Assembly: GCA_030737875.1 (NCBI GenBank)
Contig: CM060912.1
Location: 876,765,199 to 876,829,198, forward strand
Length of the DNA stretch: 64,000 nucleotides
Reading direction: 5' to 3'
Origin: Allium sativum
Lineage: Eukaryota > Streptophyta > Magnoliopsida > Asparagales > Amaryllidaceae
Every line of letters begins with the position of its first letter. The first letter of the stretch is position 1. Under the pieces are notes generated by a model. It ran no database searches and was not told where the DNA came from. It saw only the letters and a list, made by a program, of their open reading frames with translations. Made by a program: the position numbers and the translations under genes. Below, in pieces: positions 24,384 to 35,843 of the stretch.

Positions 24384-27257
24384 TAGTTTTATAAACGAAA
24401 CTAGGAAACAACCTAGATTTTATAGACTCAAGCAACTATCAGTTAAACCCTTAACTGAATCCCTTGAATTTTACAGACTCCAGAAACTGTTTGATGACTT
24501 ACAAAAAAAAAATACAATAAAAATAAAAACAATGAAAAAACCCCTTTAAAACTAAGACACAAATAAACACTCCCTTTTCAATTCAAATAAGGTCGGCCAC
24601 TCAACAATTTGGTTAAGCCCCCGTTCTCCTTTCTTATGAAATTAAAAATGGCTACCATCAAAATTGGGAATTAGGATTTTTCTTAAGCTCTCCAAATCGA
24701 ATCAACTTTGATTGATGAAAAATGGTTCTCTAATGCTCGAATTCGCTATTGCTTTTTGATGCTTCGATTTGTGATTCTTTCGATCGAAAAACACTTGTGA
24801 AAAAAGTGAGTTCTCTATATTTTTTTCTCTGAATTGTTTTGTGGTTTTTCGATATATAGCCAATGGTGATTTATATAGGGTTAATAGAAAACCCTAAGCT
24901 CTCTGATTTCATGATAAATGGCTTGGCCTGATTGATTGTGTGTTTTCCCTTTTTGATTTCCTATGCTTTGAAAATGGTATTCTCGATTTAGAAGGCTATG
25001 TGATTTCCTCGATGAAATTAAACATGAAATTGATCTTTGATTTATTTCCTGTCTTTAGAAAACGGCATGAACATTTTAGGAAATAAATAAACAAATTTGC
25101 AATTTTTCTCTTTGTCCACATATATGAATTTACACCCCTTTGAATTGACTTTGAAATGATATTTGATTCAAAACTAGAAACCCATCAATTTCCTGATACC
25201 ATATATGAACAAATTCAATGCTTAAAATGTTGTTTATCTAGTCCCATTCATTTCTACAACTAAAAAACTGGAAACATTTTCTTGACATGAATTGCATTTG
25301 AAAATCCACATTTAATACTTGCCAAAAACATTATTGATTGAATTGTGGAAAAATCACTCTTGCCAAGTATGCCACTACATTTCTGGAAACACTGGTACGG
25401 TTTCTGGAATTAAATATTCTTGTTCCACTGAGAATTTGCACCTTTCCTAAAAAGTATATACTGATTTCTTAATATGGAAATTATGATCACTTGTTAAAAA
25501 AGATTTTGAGAGAATAAAACTGGAAAGTTTTCCCTGCATATTCAACTTGTTGCCAACACTGATTTGAACCATGCCATCTATGAATTTGTACTCTTGAGCA
25601 GCTCTTGTTACTTTGATTGAGCATGTGATGCTGCATGTATACATTTGTATTGTTGTCCATGTTTTGATCAGTCTTGTATGTCTCCTTGAAAATGCTTCTG
25701 CACACCAATTTAGAAACTACTGCTTGTCATCATGAATCTGAATTTGTAACAGCCCATATGTATGTTTGTTAATCAGTACATGTTGAATGCTCCTTGCTTT
25801 GTAGACATGTTGAGTACTTGTATTTAAGATGAAATGATCCATGTAGTTGAGCTCCACTTGATTATTAACTTGAGTTGCATACATGTGTATACAAATGCAT
25901 GTTGTTTATTGACCAGTTTGTTTTGGCCATAAGCTACTCCATGTTGTTTCACTTGATTGTGTATATGATCACCATTTTGTACTTGAACAAGTACTGCTTG
26001 TACACCTATTCATGCTTGCTATGTTCTTGTCTTTGCTCATGTGCTTGCTTGTACCACATCCCCCATACATGTTGTACCATGCTTCTTTGACCATATGCCA
26101 TTCTGACCATGTATATTTGACCTATGACCTGTACCATGCTGAAATGAAACTTGTACTATGCTGAACTATGTTTTATTGTGGCACCAAGTCTTTATCAATA
26201 CTCATTTGCCACTGAACATACTTGTACATGCTTGCTGAAATATGCTTTGTGATGTTGAGTAGATCATGACTTTGTTTACTTGAACATTCTTGATTCATGT
26301 TGTTATCTGACCTTGCTCGCTTGACTTTGACTTGTGTTGTTTAGGCCATATTACTTTGTGGCTCTGACCCTATGGTTGAAACACTTGCAATTGTCACTTC
26401 TGCTTAGATGCTTGCCATCGCTTTATTTTCCTCGTCCATATATGCACTGAGTTGAGTTGGTCCACGTGGTTGCTCGTCAGCTACTACACTGTATTTTGAT
26501 TGGCGAGGCAGTGCATACATGTATATTTATGCACGTGTGTATATGCAGTCCATTAAAAAAAATTCTTGTCCCTGTAAAAGTCTGACTAGATTTCCTCGGC
26601 ACAGAGGTATGTGTATATACATACACATGTATGTGTATACATGTATCGTGTGTATGCAGTATATATATGTGAGCGATTATATATACATATCAGATCAAGT
26701 CATGAAAAATGATGAGAAACACACCAAAACTCTAAGGCAAATTAAATTTATATTTGTATGCACTTCAGTTTTATTTCTATTGAAGTGTACTGTGTGTGTT
26801 TCTATATTTGACAGGTAAACAGATGATGACTGGGCTAACAGTGAGCTGTGAAGACAGAAGACAGAAGCAGCGAAAGAGAGAGTGTCAGTATGTATGTGTT
26901 GTTAGCTGAGTGAATGTATAAATGTTTGTACAAAAGAGTGTGTGAGTGAATCTGTAGTGAAGAGCAGTGTATGAAAAAGAATGTGAAATGTATTGAAATA
27001 CCGTGTATTGTAAAAAAAAGTGGAGTTATAAATTTTTATTGTTTAAATTTTGAAATAAAATATTATATTCAAATAAAATATTGTTTGAATTTATAATTCT
27101 TGTGCAATAGTATTCCATTTAAATAATAATATTATATTTCTTTTTGAGATGTAGATATGAAACAGTACAGTAACAAACACATTTAATAATAAAATATATT
27201 TGGTTGTTATCATCAAACAAAAATCATATAATTGTGTATACAACTGCGTTATATACA
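24384..27257 (-). mobile_element. Element E: main fragment of 3' LTR
   Basis: AT-rich sequence with no open domain. It contains many CATG/TTGTA words (25600-26500) and a short TG/CA palindromic stretch (26590-26690). In the minus direction it begins TGTATATAACGC at 27257, directly after a purine tract, which marks an LTR start. The LTR is completed at 3750-4076. Confidence 0.45.
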
Positions 27258-27275
27258 ATAATCTTCCCCTTTTGA
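27258..27275 (-). other. Candidate polypurine tract of element E
   Basis: Minus strand reads ATCAAAAGGGGAAGATTA and abuts the TGTATATAAC start. TTTGTCATCATCAAAA followed by GGGGAGAT is a common junction at the 3' end of plant copia elements (recalled, not searched). Confidence 0.5.
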
Positions 27276-29921
27276 TGATGACAAACAAATATTTAGATTT
27301 TGAATCCAATAAATGCGTTTGACAGTGAAGAACAGAATTCCCCCTATTTGAAAGCTCCCCCTATAACTGTGCATGAGTGAAAAGTTTGAAAATTATAAGA
27401 AATTTTAAATAGTAAAATATTTATAAAATATTCACTCATAAATCAAAATCTCGACCCATTCTACCCCTTTGCTATCATCAAAAGGATACATAACTTGAAA
27501 TATAGATGGAAGGTGACTAAAAAGTATAATTCAGCTTAAGAGGAAGAACGGTCATCAAAATTCTCAATCAGCCAAACAAAAATCATAATATTCTAAGAAT
27601 TAGTGGCATATTTCACTTTGTAGAGAATGACGGATTTACTATGAATTTTATAAAAATGGAGAGAGTTCAAAACATGATTTCCAATTATTTTCAAAAGAAT
27701 TTTGTAAAATTGAACACAAAAACAGTGAGGGATTTGGACTATAATTATAAATTCAACTTAAGTAACGCAATCAAATAGTCTCAAATCCCAGTAGCTATCA
27801 ATCAACAAATCATAATACGTCATAAAATATTAACGCATTTCACAAGTTAGAAAATGGATTGATAGGCTGGTTTTCACATACCAAGGAGAGTTTCATATTA
27901 ATTTCTATTTATAGCAAATTATTTATTTTTCTTTTTATTTAAGAGCACACTGACCACGCATAACCAGAACTTGGATTTTTAAATGAGGTTAGTTGCAGCT
28001 TAAATTATAAGTTATCTCTTAACCATGCATGACCAGAGCCTGGATTTTTAAATGAGGTTAGAGACACTCTTACGAATATTATATATATTTATCATTTTCA
28101 GTTCAAATAGAAAAACTCCTTAGTATATAAAACCAATATGGATGATAGAAATGTGATAGGTACAGAAATGGTTTGTGAAATAAATTTCTAAATTAATCAT
28201 ATTATGAAATATGCTCAACTGTACTGGGATCATTGAAAATTTTCAATTATCACTAATTCTGAATAGTAACATAGTCCCATTTATATCACAAATATTTCCA
28301 CTGTTTATCCAAGATGATTTTTAAAAAATATTAAACTCTCCATATTAGTATAAAATTACAATGGATGGTAGAATGATGATAAATAAAGGAGATGGTCATG
28401 AAATAATTGCCAATTCAAAGATATTATAATAAACGTTCAACCATCATGAAAATCTAAATAAAATCTCTTGTTGTGAAATATATTGCAGTCACAATTCATC
28501 AAAATTTCAAAATCTGATAATAATTTTGATGAATTATGAATATAGTTCAATTTGGTTATTGATTTCAATTTCTGAGTGAATAAATAAATAATTTTAAAAC
28601 TGAAAATCAATTACAAGAGGAAAATAAAGATCTATACAAGACATGGGGGATTAAAAAAAATATACATGAAAAAAAATCAGTACACCTAAACTATACCACT
28701 TGATGTCTCTATTAATGAGGATTTTAAAATGACACTGGAGACAAACAAGAATATCTCAGACAACAGAATTTTTAATCACAAAGTCTAAGCAGACAAGATT
28801 AATCAATCAAGCAAATTAATTCCATTTATCAGAACATGGCATATATTTGATAGCAACAGAAGCAGTCACCAAAAAATATTTTCAAAAATAATATCTCAGC
28901 AGCACAAAAATCATTTTCAAAGCAGACTTGTCAAGGAGATGTTTCAAAGATATTTCAAACAGTCAAACAATGGTTCATGATCCAAGATTAAATATATGGT
29001 TTATTTCAAATCATTTGAAGGGATATGAAAAAGCTCAAGATTCAACGAATCAGTCACACCAGATTATAAATTTCAGATTCAATAAATCAAAATTTTCAAA
29101 TGATTTTAAACAAACAAAATATTCAAATCAAATAATCATGAAATAATAGGGAGTTTTAAGACTAGATATTCAAAGAAATTTTCACAAGTATTTCTGACAA
29201 GTATAAGAGAAATTTCAGATTATTTACATCAAGTTTGGAAGATAATTCATGATTCAAAAATTAAGAAATTATTTATTTGAAATCACTTGAATCAATGTCA
29301 AGTTTTGAGATATAATGAACCAGTCACACAAGATTAATAATTTCAAATTTAAGCGGTGTGTGAAATTCAAAATATCAGGAATTTCAGTTGATTTCAAATA
29401 GACAAATTCCAAATAAAATGATCATGAATATGAGATGAATTCCAATATGTAAACAATGATTCAAGCCAAAAATATTTTCAATTCAGGACTAATCAAGCCA
29501 ATCTAAAAATTAATGAAATTATCACAACTGAGAAGTAGTAGTGTGCTGTAATGAGTGCATATTTTAAGCCTCTCCAAAATGAATTAGAAGAGACTCAAAA
29601 CAGCAGAGGTGTGTCCATTAAAAATTTCAGATATTCAAAAAAATTAGAATTCAGATTATTAGTGTTCAATTATGATATGAATGCTTCAGCATTGTTATGA
29701 ATTCAGAAAACAGAAAATAAACTTCAAAACAGTTGCAGATATTTACAAATTTTAAATCAAGATCTGGAAATGATTAAAACATCAGAGTTTTATTCAATTG
29801 AAGCGATTTTCCAGAAAATCATGAATTTTGCAATTTGAAGTAAGTAAGCTCAGAGAAGAAAGACAAAAGTATATGGCAGTGTCAAATCAAAAACAAAAAA
29901 TAGAAGGGGTAGAAGAGGAAA
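27276..29921 (-). mobile_element. Element E: interior near its 3' end, non-coding
   Basis: 2.6 kb of A-rich sequence with no recognisable coding domain on either strand. A 40-bp segment ending GGATTTTTAAATGAGGTTAG is directly duplicated at 27951-27992 and 28021-28062. Many TCAAAATTT/TCATGAAT words recur from 28400 to 29850. The region would correspond to the long untranslated stretch between pol (or env-like) and the 3' LTR; pol itself would lie to the right, beyond insertions G and B. Confidence 0.4.
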
Positions 29922-30980
29922 TGTGACGACCCGAACTTCCCCATAAAGGAAAGTCCGGATTGAGTTGAGAACACAACAAATCAGAACACAAACAGAAGAA
30001 CATTTCATTGCTTATTACAACAATTTACATCAAAGTACAAGAATATATAGAGTACGTACAAATATTATACATTTGATAAATATCAGAGATTTAAATTACA
30101 TTTAAATACACAGCAGCGGAATAATAATACATAACACAACTGAAAGAAATACATGGATACAGAGCTTTCCGAATATCCCTTCAGCTATAAACCAGGATCC
30201 TGTGAATATAATATCTGCAAAACCCAACTACTAGCTGCCCGTCTGGAAAATAAGGGCACCCGGAGTTTAGGTTAAAACAATAAACTCTAGGTCAGTCATA
30301 TGACTGGTGTGAGAACTAAAACAATTATTAAATCTTTACTTCAAAAATAAAGTAAATCAAGGGACCACGCCGTATAACACGGAATGAGTTTCCTCCTAGG
30401 AATACCGGTGAATAAAATAAACAACAAAGTGCTTTTTGGAAAAATGAAGCTATTATAAGACTCGGGTCCCATCACACAATGCAACGTAAGCAGGAGGATA
30501 GAGTTTTACCATATAATAGCCAAACATGTTTGGTACATTTAAAACAAACCATTTTGATACTATTATAGTGTAAAGTGTATGAAAACAACTTCAAATATAA
30601 TTGTATCAATCATAGACGACATAGTGCCCCATCCCACTATCTCACCATACTAGGCTCTACAAATAAAACTGAAATGTCACGTATTGGAAGTGGGATTTCC
30701 GTCTGTGAACCAAGGCAAGGTATCGTCCTTACCGCTTCGAGACGCTCTAGCCCGCCCCTCAGGATCAGAGCTCGAGTGACCCTTAGATCGTCAGGGTCGG
30801 TCCACTCGATGTGGATTTAAATGCCTAAACATTACGTTTCCTCGGCCTATGGGGCGTCAATCTGGTTTGTATAAAGACCATACCATCCATCGGCCCCGCA
30901 GTGCCGATATATCCGAGGTGCCTCGCTATACATCATCCACATAAGTAAAACATCTAGGCGTGCAAAACCCAGACACCACT
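29922..30980 (-). mobile_element. Element G: LTR fragment related to A and B
   Basis: The minus-strand LTR ends at 29922 (plus TGTGACGACCC) and is broken at 30980 by insertion of B. It contains the conserved end modules: CCGCTG (30114-30121 region), candidate acceptor TTTTGCAG (AG as CT at 30215-30216), a gggcacccggagttta block, and hairpin H2 as a perfect 14-bp palindrome CAGTCATATGACTG (30293-30306). The rest should lie beyond the right end of B, outside the window. Confidence 0.8.
30293..30306 (-). other. Conserved LTR hairpin H2 (G copy)
   Basis: Perfect palindrome CAGTCATATGACTG, followed by the GACC block in the minus sense. Loop position differs from CCAT in A, C and F, but the paired arms CAGTC/GACTG are retained. 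Confidence 0.6.
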
Positions 30981-31861
30981 TGTAACAACCTGAAAATCTG
31001 GGCCAGTTTAAATTTTTTTATTTTGGCAATTTTAACGAATTTTGAACATTTAAAATGAATTATTTTAAATAAAATCGACGAAAAATTAATTTTGAGTAGA
31101 ATTCGACATATATATTTATATACGTCGTCGTTAGAATATAAATAATTATATATAATTATAAAAGGGAATTGAAAATGGCGCGGTAGTTCGATAATTCGAT
31201 TTCAAACTTCAATTGAATGTACCGGGTGCAAAACAAACCGGATTTTAGTGAAATAAAAAATAATGGAATCTAATTGAGAATATCTTTCCAATAAATCCGA
31301 AAAATTGAGATTTCATAGCGGGGATCAAAAGATACGTCCAGTAGAAAATTCTGAATAGTCGCTATGGAATTCAGGCCCTTAAAAATAGACATTTTGCAAA
31401 TGACTTCGGATTTCGACGAAACCACTTTTGTTGGATCCGTGATGTAAAATTATTGCTAGATTTCATATTTCATAATTTTTCGATTCAATATGTGAGCGTG
31501 GCAAAGGAAAACGCGTTTGACCAGTTTTAGTTGATTTTAATCGACTGGAAAATGGCCATTTTTTCAACGGTCTCAGAATTCGACGAAACTAGTTTTGTTA
31601 GGAACGTATCGTCAATACGAAGCTAGAAATTATTTTTCTGGGATTTATAGAATTAGTATGTGACCTCGGTAAATTGAAATGCGCGTTCAAATTCAATATA
31701 TAGAGTTATATGTTGATTTTAACGGAAACTGATCGAAACGATCGAATCAGCTTACGATACGTATCCCATTGTATTCGGAATGGGGGTGAAACGCTATGGA
31801 CGATAGGCGGTGGGCCTCGTTTCGAGGTCGAAATAAAAAGTCACCTTTTTGAAATTTAATT
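30981..31861 (+). repeat. B left LTR, 5' piece
   Basis: About 880 bp aligned with 58952-59829 of the right LTR at high identity by eye. It includes the first copy of the conserved U3 module (about 31160-31450). Alignment stops around TTTGAAATTTAATTA, where C's tandem array begins. Confidence 0.88.
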
Positions 31862-32480
31862 AGTTAATCGAATATGGTATTCGAAAGGAGAAATCGAATA
31901 TGGTGTTCGAAAGGAGAAATCGAATATGGTGTTCGAAGTTAGTTAATCGAATATGGTATTCGAAGTTAGTTAATCGAATATGGTATTCGAAGTTAGTTAA
32001 TCGAATATGGTATTCGAAGTTAGTTAATCGAATATAGACATTCGAAAGGAGAAATCGAATATAGACATTCGAAAGGAGTTAATCGAATATGGTATTCGAA
32101 GTTAGTTAATCGAATATGGTATTCGAAGTTAGTTAATCGAATATAGACATTCGAAAGGAGAAATCGAATATAGACATTCGAAAGGAGTTAATCGAATATG
32201 GTATTCGAAGTTAGTTAATCGAATATGGTATTCGAAGTTAGTTAATCGAATATAGACATTCGAAAGGAGAAATCGAATATAGACATTCGAAAGGAGTTAA
32301 TCGAATATGGTATTCGAAGTTAGTTAATCGAATATGGTATTCGAAGTTAGTTAATCGAATATAGACATTCGAAAGGAGAAATCGAATATAGACATTCGAA
32401 AGGAGTTAATCGAATATGGTATTCGAAGTTAGTTAATCGAATATGATATTCGAAAGTTAGTTAATCGAATATGTTATTCG
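31862..32480 (+). repeat. Tandem array with 109-bp higher-order unit (C left LTR)
   Basis: Two 27-bp monomers with dyad TCGAATA-TGG-TATTCGA are followed by 28- and 27-bp monomers with dyad TCGAAT-ATAGAC-ATTCGA, making a 109-bp unit. Units start at 31970, 32079, 32188 and 32297, with a partial unit at 32406. Irregular monomers precede them. The right-LTR copy is 50745-51345. Confidence 0.93.
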
Positions 32481-32519
32481 AAAGGGGTTAGTCAAGTCGA
32501 GTTAGTCAAATAGAGTTAA

Positions 32520-32650
32520 CCAGTTAGAGTTAACCAGTTAGAGTTAATCAGTTAGAGTTAACCAGTTGGAGTTAATTAGTTAGAGTTAATCGATTAGAGT
32601 TAAAACGAACTAGAGTTAATCAAATATAGTTATTTGAGACAGAGTTAGTC
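32520..32650 (+). repeat. GTTAGAGTTAA short tandem repeats (C left LTR)
   Basis: About eight 11-18-bp units of AGTTAGAGTTAACC type follow the 109-bp array. The right copy is about 51365-51490. No coding content. Confidence 0.8.
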
Positions 32651-33000
32651 AAACATAGTATTCAGGATAAGTTGCCATCTCGTACGACTGCTAGCGTAAT
32701 TCGCAGGGCTGTAAATAGCCTACGGCGGTCGGATGTTTCCTGAGGGAGTCAGGCGTAACCATTGTGATCGCTGCGATCTAGAGTCAAGCGAATGGAGTTT
32801 AATCGAATATTGGTTATTCGATAGGAGTTAAATCAAGTTGATCGAGTTGAGAAATAAGTTAAGTTAAATAAGTTGAGTTGATCGGGTGGTTCGACCAAGT
32901 TAGTCGAGCCTAGTTAATCGAATCGAATTGGTCGAACCAAGTAAGTCGAGTTAGTCGAGTCAAGTTAAGTTAGTCAAGTTAAGTTCGTCGAGTTAAATAA

Positions 33001-33183
33001 ATCGATGTTAGTTTCATCGAAAGAAGTTATCGAAAGAAGGTATCGATGTTAGTTTCATCGAAAGAAGTTATCGATGTTAGTTTCATCGAAAGAAGTTATC
33101 GATGTTAGTTTCATCGAAAGGAGTTATCGATGTTAGTTTCATCGAAAGGAGTTATCGATGTTAGTTTCATCGAAGGGAGTTAT
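33001..33183 (+). repeat. 28-bp tandem dyad repeat (C left LTR)
   Basis: Unit contains the inverted repeat TCGATG…CATCGA. Six full units plus a partial one are present here, compared with eight in the right LTR (51857-52083), so copy number has changed between the two LTRs of one element. Confidence 0.9.
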
Positions 33184-33981
33184 CGGTTATAGTTTAATCG
33201 AAGTGAGGTTTTTCAAAGATGAGATATTTGAAAAGGAAAAGTTATCGAATATTAGTTGATCGAAGTGATATTTATCGAACAAGAGTTATTCGAAAAGAGA
33301 TGTTCGAATATAGTTTATTCGAAAGTAAGATTTTCAAATATGAGATATTTGAAAAGGAAGAAGTTAATCGAATATAGGTTATTCGAAGAAGAGTTAATCA
33401 AATAGAGATTTCTCGAAGAGAGTTAATCGGCAAATTCGATTATATCGAATTCGGGAAAGTACTTATACTTTCCAGTGTTTAAATAGAGATTTATTTATTT
33501 ATAAATAAATAAGTGTTAGGTTAATTATTCACTAATAAGAATAGAAGTTATAATTAAAGTTAGATAATTCGAAAGGAGGGATTATAACGTTATCGTTATA
33601 ACCAATGTTTTAAATATAGAAGTGGATTAGTAAAATTGAATCCGAGAAAGGCGTAAAGAAGTTGTTAAAGATTAAAAGATAAACTTTGACCATTTCGAAG
33701 TTATAACGTTGTTCAGTTAAGGTCTGAGAGGTAATTATACCCCAACTTGAGTGACTTTCTTCTTAACTAAGAAATGGTAAGGTTTGATCGTAAAGGAGTG
33801 TTGGAAATGTTTTCCGAACGAGAATCAAAAATGTTTTCTGATAAAAGAAAATAAGAATTTAGAATATAGGGAAACAGGAGATAAGTAAAATAAATGAACT
33901 AAAGAGATTAATGTTAAATGATGTTTGTTCGATATAATTTACATTTGGAAATAATATCGTTGTTTGCACACTTGTTTTTCT

Positions 33982-34007
33982 TTGATAGTTAACTCACCGA
34001 CTATCGA
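33982..34007 (+). other. Conserved hairpin of the C/F families
   Basis: Stem TTGATAGT/ACTATCGA with a 10-base loop; F has CGATAGT/ACTATCG at 6489-6512 (minus). It lies just upstream of the GAGACCGGTTGG block and hairpin H1. Confidence 0.5.
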
Positions 34008-34170
34008 AGTTTTGACCATTTTAACGTTGTTAATATGGAGAGACCGGTTGGATTATTATCCATAGAACCACTCTGTATTGGCATAAGCGTTGCGAATCAT
34101 ATATGCCAAAGATAATTGAAGACGGAGTAAAATGCAAGGGCTATCCTGTTTATAGAATAGTGCCTTCGGT

Positions 34171-34189
34171 TTGTCCAGTCCCAGGACAA
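34171..34189 (+). other. Conserved LTR hairpin H1 (C left copy)
   Basis: Stem TTGTCC/GGACAA, loop AGTCCCA. Compared with TTCGTTC/GAACGAA in B and F, both sides of the stem changed together while the loop stayed close to AGACCCA. The right copy is 53070-53088. Confidence 0.65.
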
Positions 34190-34271
34190 CTTGTATGGAC
34201 GAAGGTCTGACAGAGTATATCCAATGGATCGCGTAAGTTGATCTGTTCAAACGTATTCACGTTTGGTGGCG

Positions 34272-34287
34272 GAGGAATTCGTTTCTC
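34272..34287 (+). other. Conserved LTR hairpin H5 (C left copy 1)
   Basis: Stem GAGGAA/TTTCTC with loop TTCG, followed by TTAGCT. A second version at 34446-34457 has stem GAAG/CTTC with loop GAAA and is also followed by TTTTAGCT. B has GAGAA/TTCTC (56590-56603) and F has GGAT/ATCC (6221-6230), each next to a CTTNGCT-like flank. Confidence 0.45.
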
Positions 34288-35116
34288 TTAGCTGTATACC
34301 CGTGTTATTTTTGAATAAGTCAATTTGTGATTTGGCGGGTATGACGATGTGACATTTCTAAGTGAATGAAGATGGATGTCTGACATGGTATTTCCAGAGG
34401 ATCATGTACATTGATTTCTTCAACTGTACCAAGAGTGGAAGCGGAGAAGGAAACTTCTTTTAGCTGACACGTAATGTATGGTTGTAGACGTCAATTAGTG
34501 ATTTCGATGGATTTGACAATGTAGCATTCGAAGTAAATCTAATGTAATGATAAAGCGTAACTTCTAGCCTCATCAACCGGTAAATGACAGAAATCGGGCA
34601 GGCAGCATGGCTAAGTCGGTCGCACCGAAGTAGGGTGTATAATCACCTATCTAGAGAATATTCATTTGTTTCTTAAATCTATCAATGCTGTCCCATATAT
34701 ATATATACGGGAACGGTTGCTGATCCCAACCGTTGGTGATGTACATTCGATACACTCAAGCGAAATGAGTGGTCGGTCATGTGTGGCTGAGTTGCAAGAT
34801 GTTCTTGTTGAACTCCAGTGTATCGTTCCTAGAGTACACTGATCGGAAGGTGATTCCATACCTTGTCATAGTTGGAAATCCATTACCCAATACGTGCTTG
34901 CGATTTTGATTGTATACTATATATGTAGAACGTGAGATGAAAGCGTTTCTGCTAGTTGATATCTATTTGTACATGGACATTATTATAATATCAAAAGGTT
35001 TTTGATATAAAGATATTTTGGATTCCCATAAGGAAAAACCCGTTCCGTTCTGTGGCGTGGTCTTATGAGATATCGTTTACTTGTTCATATACCTGTTTTA
35101 ACTGTTTTACTCACAC

Positions 35117-35130
35117 CAGTCCCATGACTG
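35117..35130 (+). other. Conserved LTR hairpin H2 (C left copy)
   Basis: CAGTC-CCAT-GACTG followed by ACCC. The right copy is 54013-54026. Confidence 0.65.
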
Positions 35131-35331
35131 ACCCGGAGTTTACTTTGTTGTTTTCCCTAAACTCTTGGGTGCCTAAATTTGTACGGGCAGTCAAGTAGTC
35201 GGGTTTTACAGATATACTGGAAGAGCTTGGAGTAGGAGGCTTCAAGATCATATAGCTATAGTTATTTCCGCTGTGTTGTAAGTGTTGTACTCTGATAAGT
35301 GCTATTGTATACATAACTGTTATATTTCAAA

Positions 35332-35336
35332 GTTAT
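35332..35336. repeat. Target-site duplication of element D (left)
   Basis: GTTAT, repeated at 46669-46673. The uninterrupted target is visible in the right C LTR at about 54230-54235. Confidence 0.93.
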
Positions 35337-35614
35337 TGTAACACCCCGAATTTCGGTTAATGCTAGAATTCACTAATTACAGAATAAATAATCTCAGATG
35401 TGAGAATTGGGGGAAACGGGCTGCGTCATTGCGTTTGTCTCGGAAAAATACGCGAAATAGAGTCCGAGTTTTCGAGAATCAGAGTCCGTATGGCCCGGTT
35501 ATGACCCAATGAAGTTTACTGAAAATTCAAAGATCAAAACAGATTTAAAAATTCAGGTTTAAATTTTGAAATTGGAGCCATTGGGCGGAGGAGGGAAAAA
35601 TTCCCGCTTACCTA

Positions 35615-35695
35615 CCCAAGTCGACAGCCCTGTCGACTGGGCAGTCGACTTGGCTAGGACCAAGTCGACAGCCCTGTCGACTTGGGTGTCGACAG
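35615..35695. repeat. GTCGAC inverted-repeat cluster (D 5' LTR)
   Basis: Six GTCGAC palindromes in about 75 bp, at 35620, 35632, 35644, 35664, 35676 and 35688, arranged as mirrored CCAAGTCGACAG/CTGTCGACTTGG arms. The same cluster is in the 3' LTR near 43350-43430. It lies 140-220 bp upstream of the TATA box, where LTR enhancers are usually found. Confidence 0.8.
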
Positions 35696-35835
35696 GGGGT
35701 GCTCGTCAGGTCTAACCTGGTGCACCATTTTAAGGGATTGGCTGTGTTTTGGGCTGTTCTCTAGAAGCTTCCGGGATCTGATGGTCATAATCTAACCTAG
35801 GGTTGATCTAAGGGCCTAAAACACTTGCCTAATCC

Positions 35836-35843
35836 TATAAATA
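35836..35843 (+). promoter_or_regulatory. D LTR TATA box
   Basis: TATAAATA in the context ATCCTATAAATAAGACCC, the best TATA box in the LTR. Transcription would start about 30 bp downstream, near 35865-35875. The 3' LTR copy is 43570-43577. Confidence 0.6.

Noticed and set aside
28928..29146. 72-codon frame in the E interior as an env-like fragment
   Set aside because: It is on the strand opposite to the element's coding direction and has no domain or signal sequence.
31970..32405. CRISPR-like spacing of repeats
   Set aside because: All intervals are themselves repeated, there are no unique spacers and no cas genes, and the window is plant DNA. It is a higher-order tandem repeat in an LTR.
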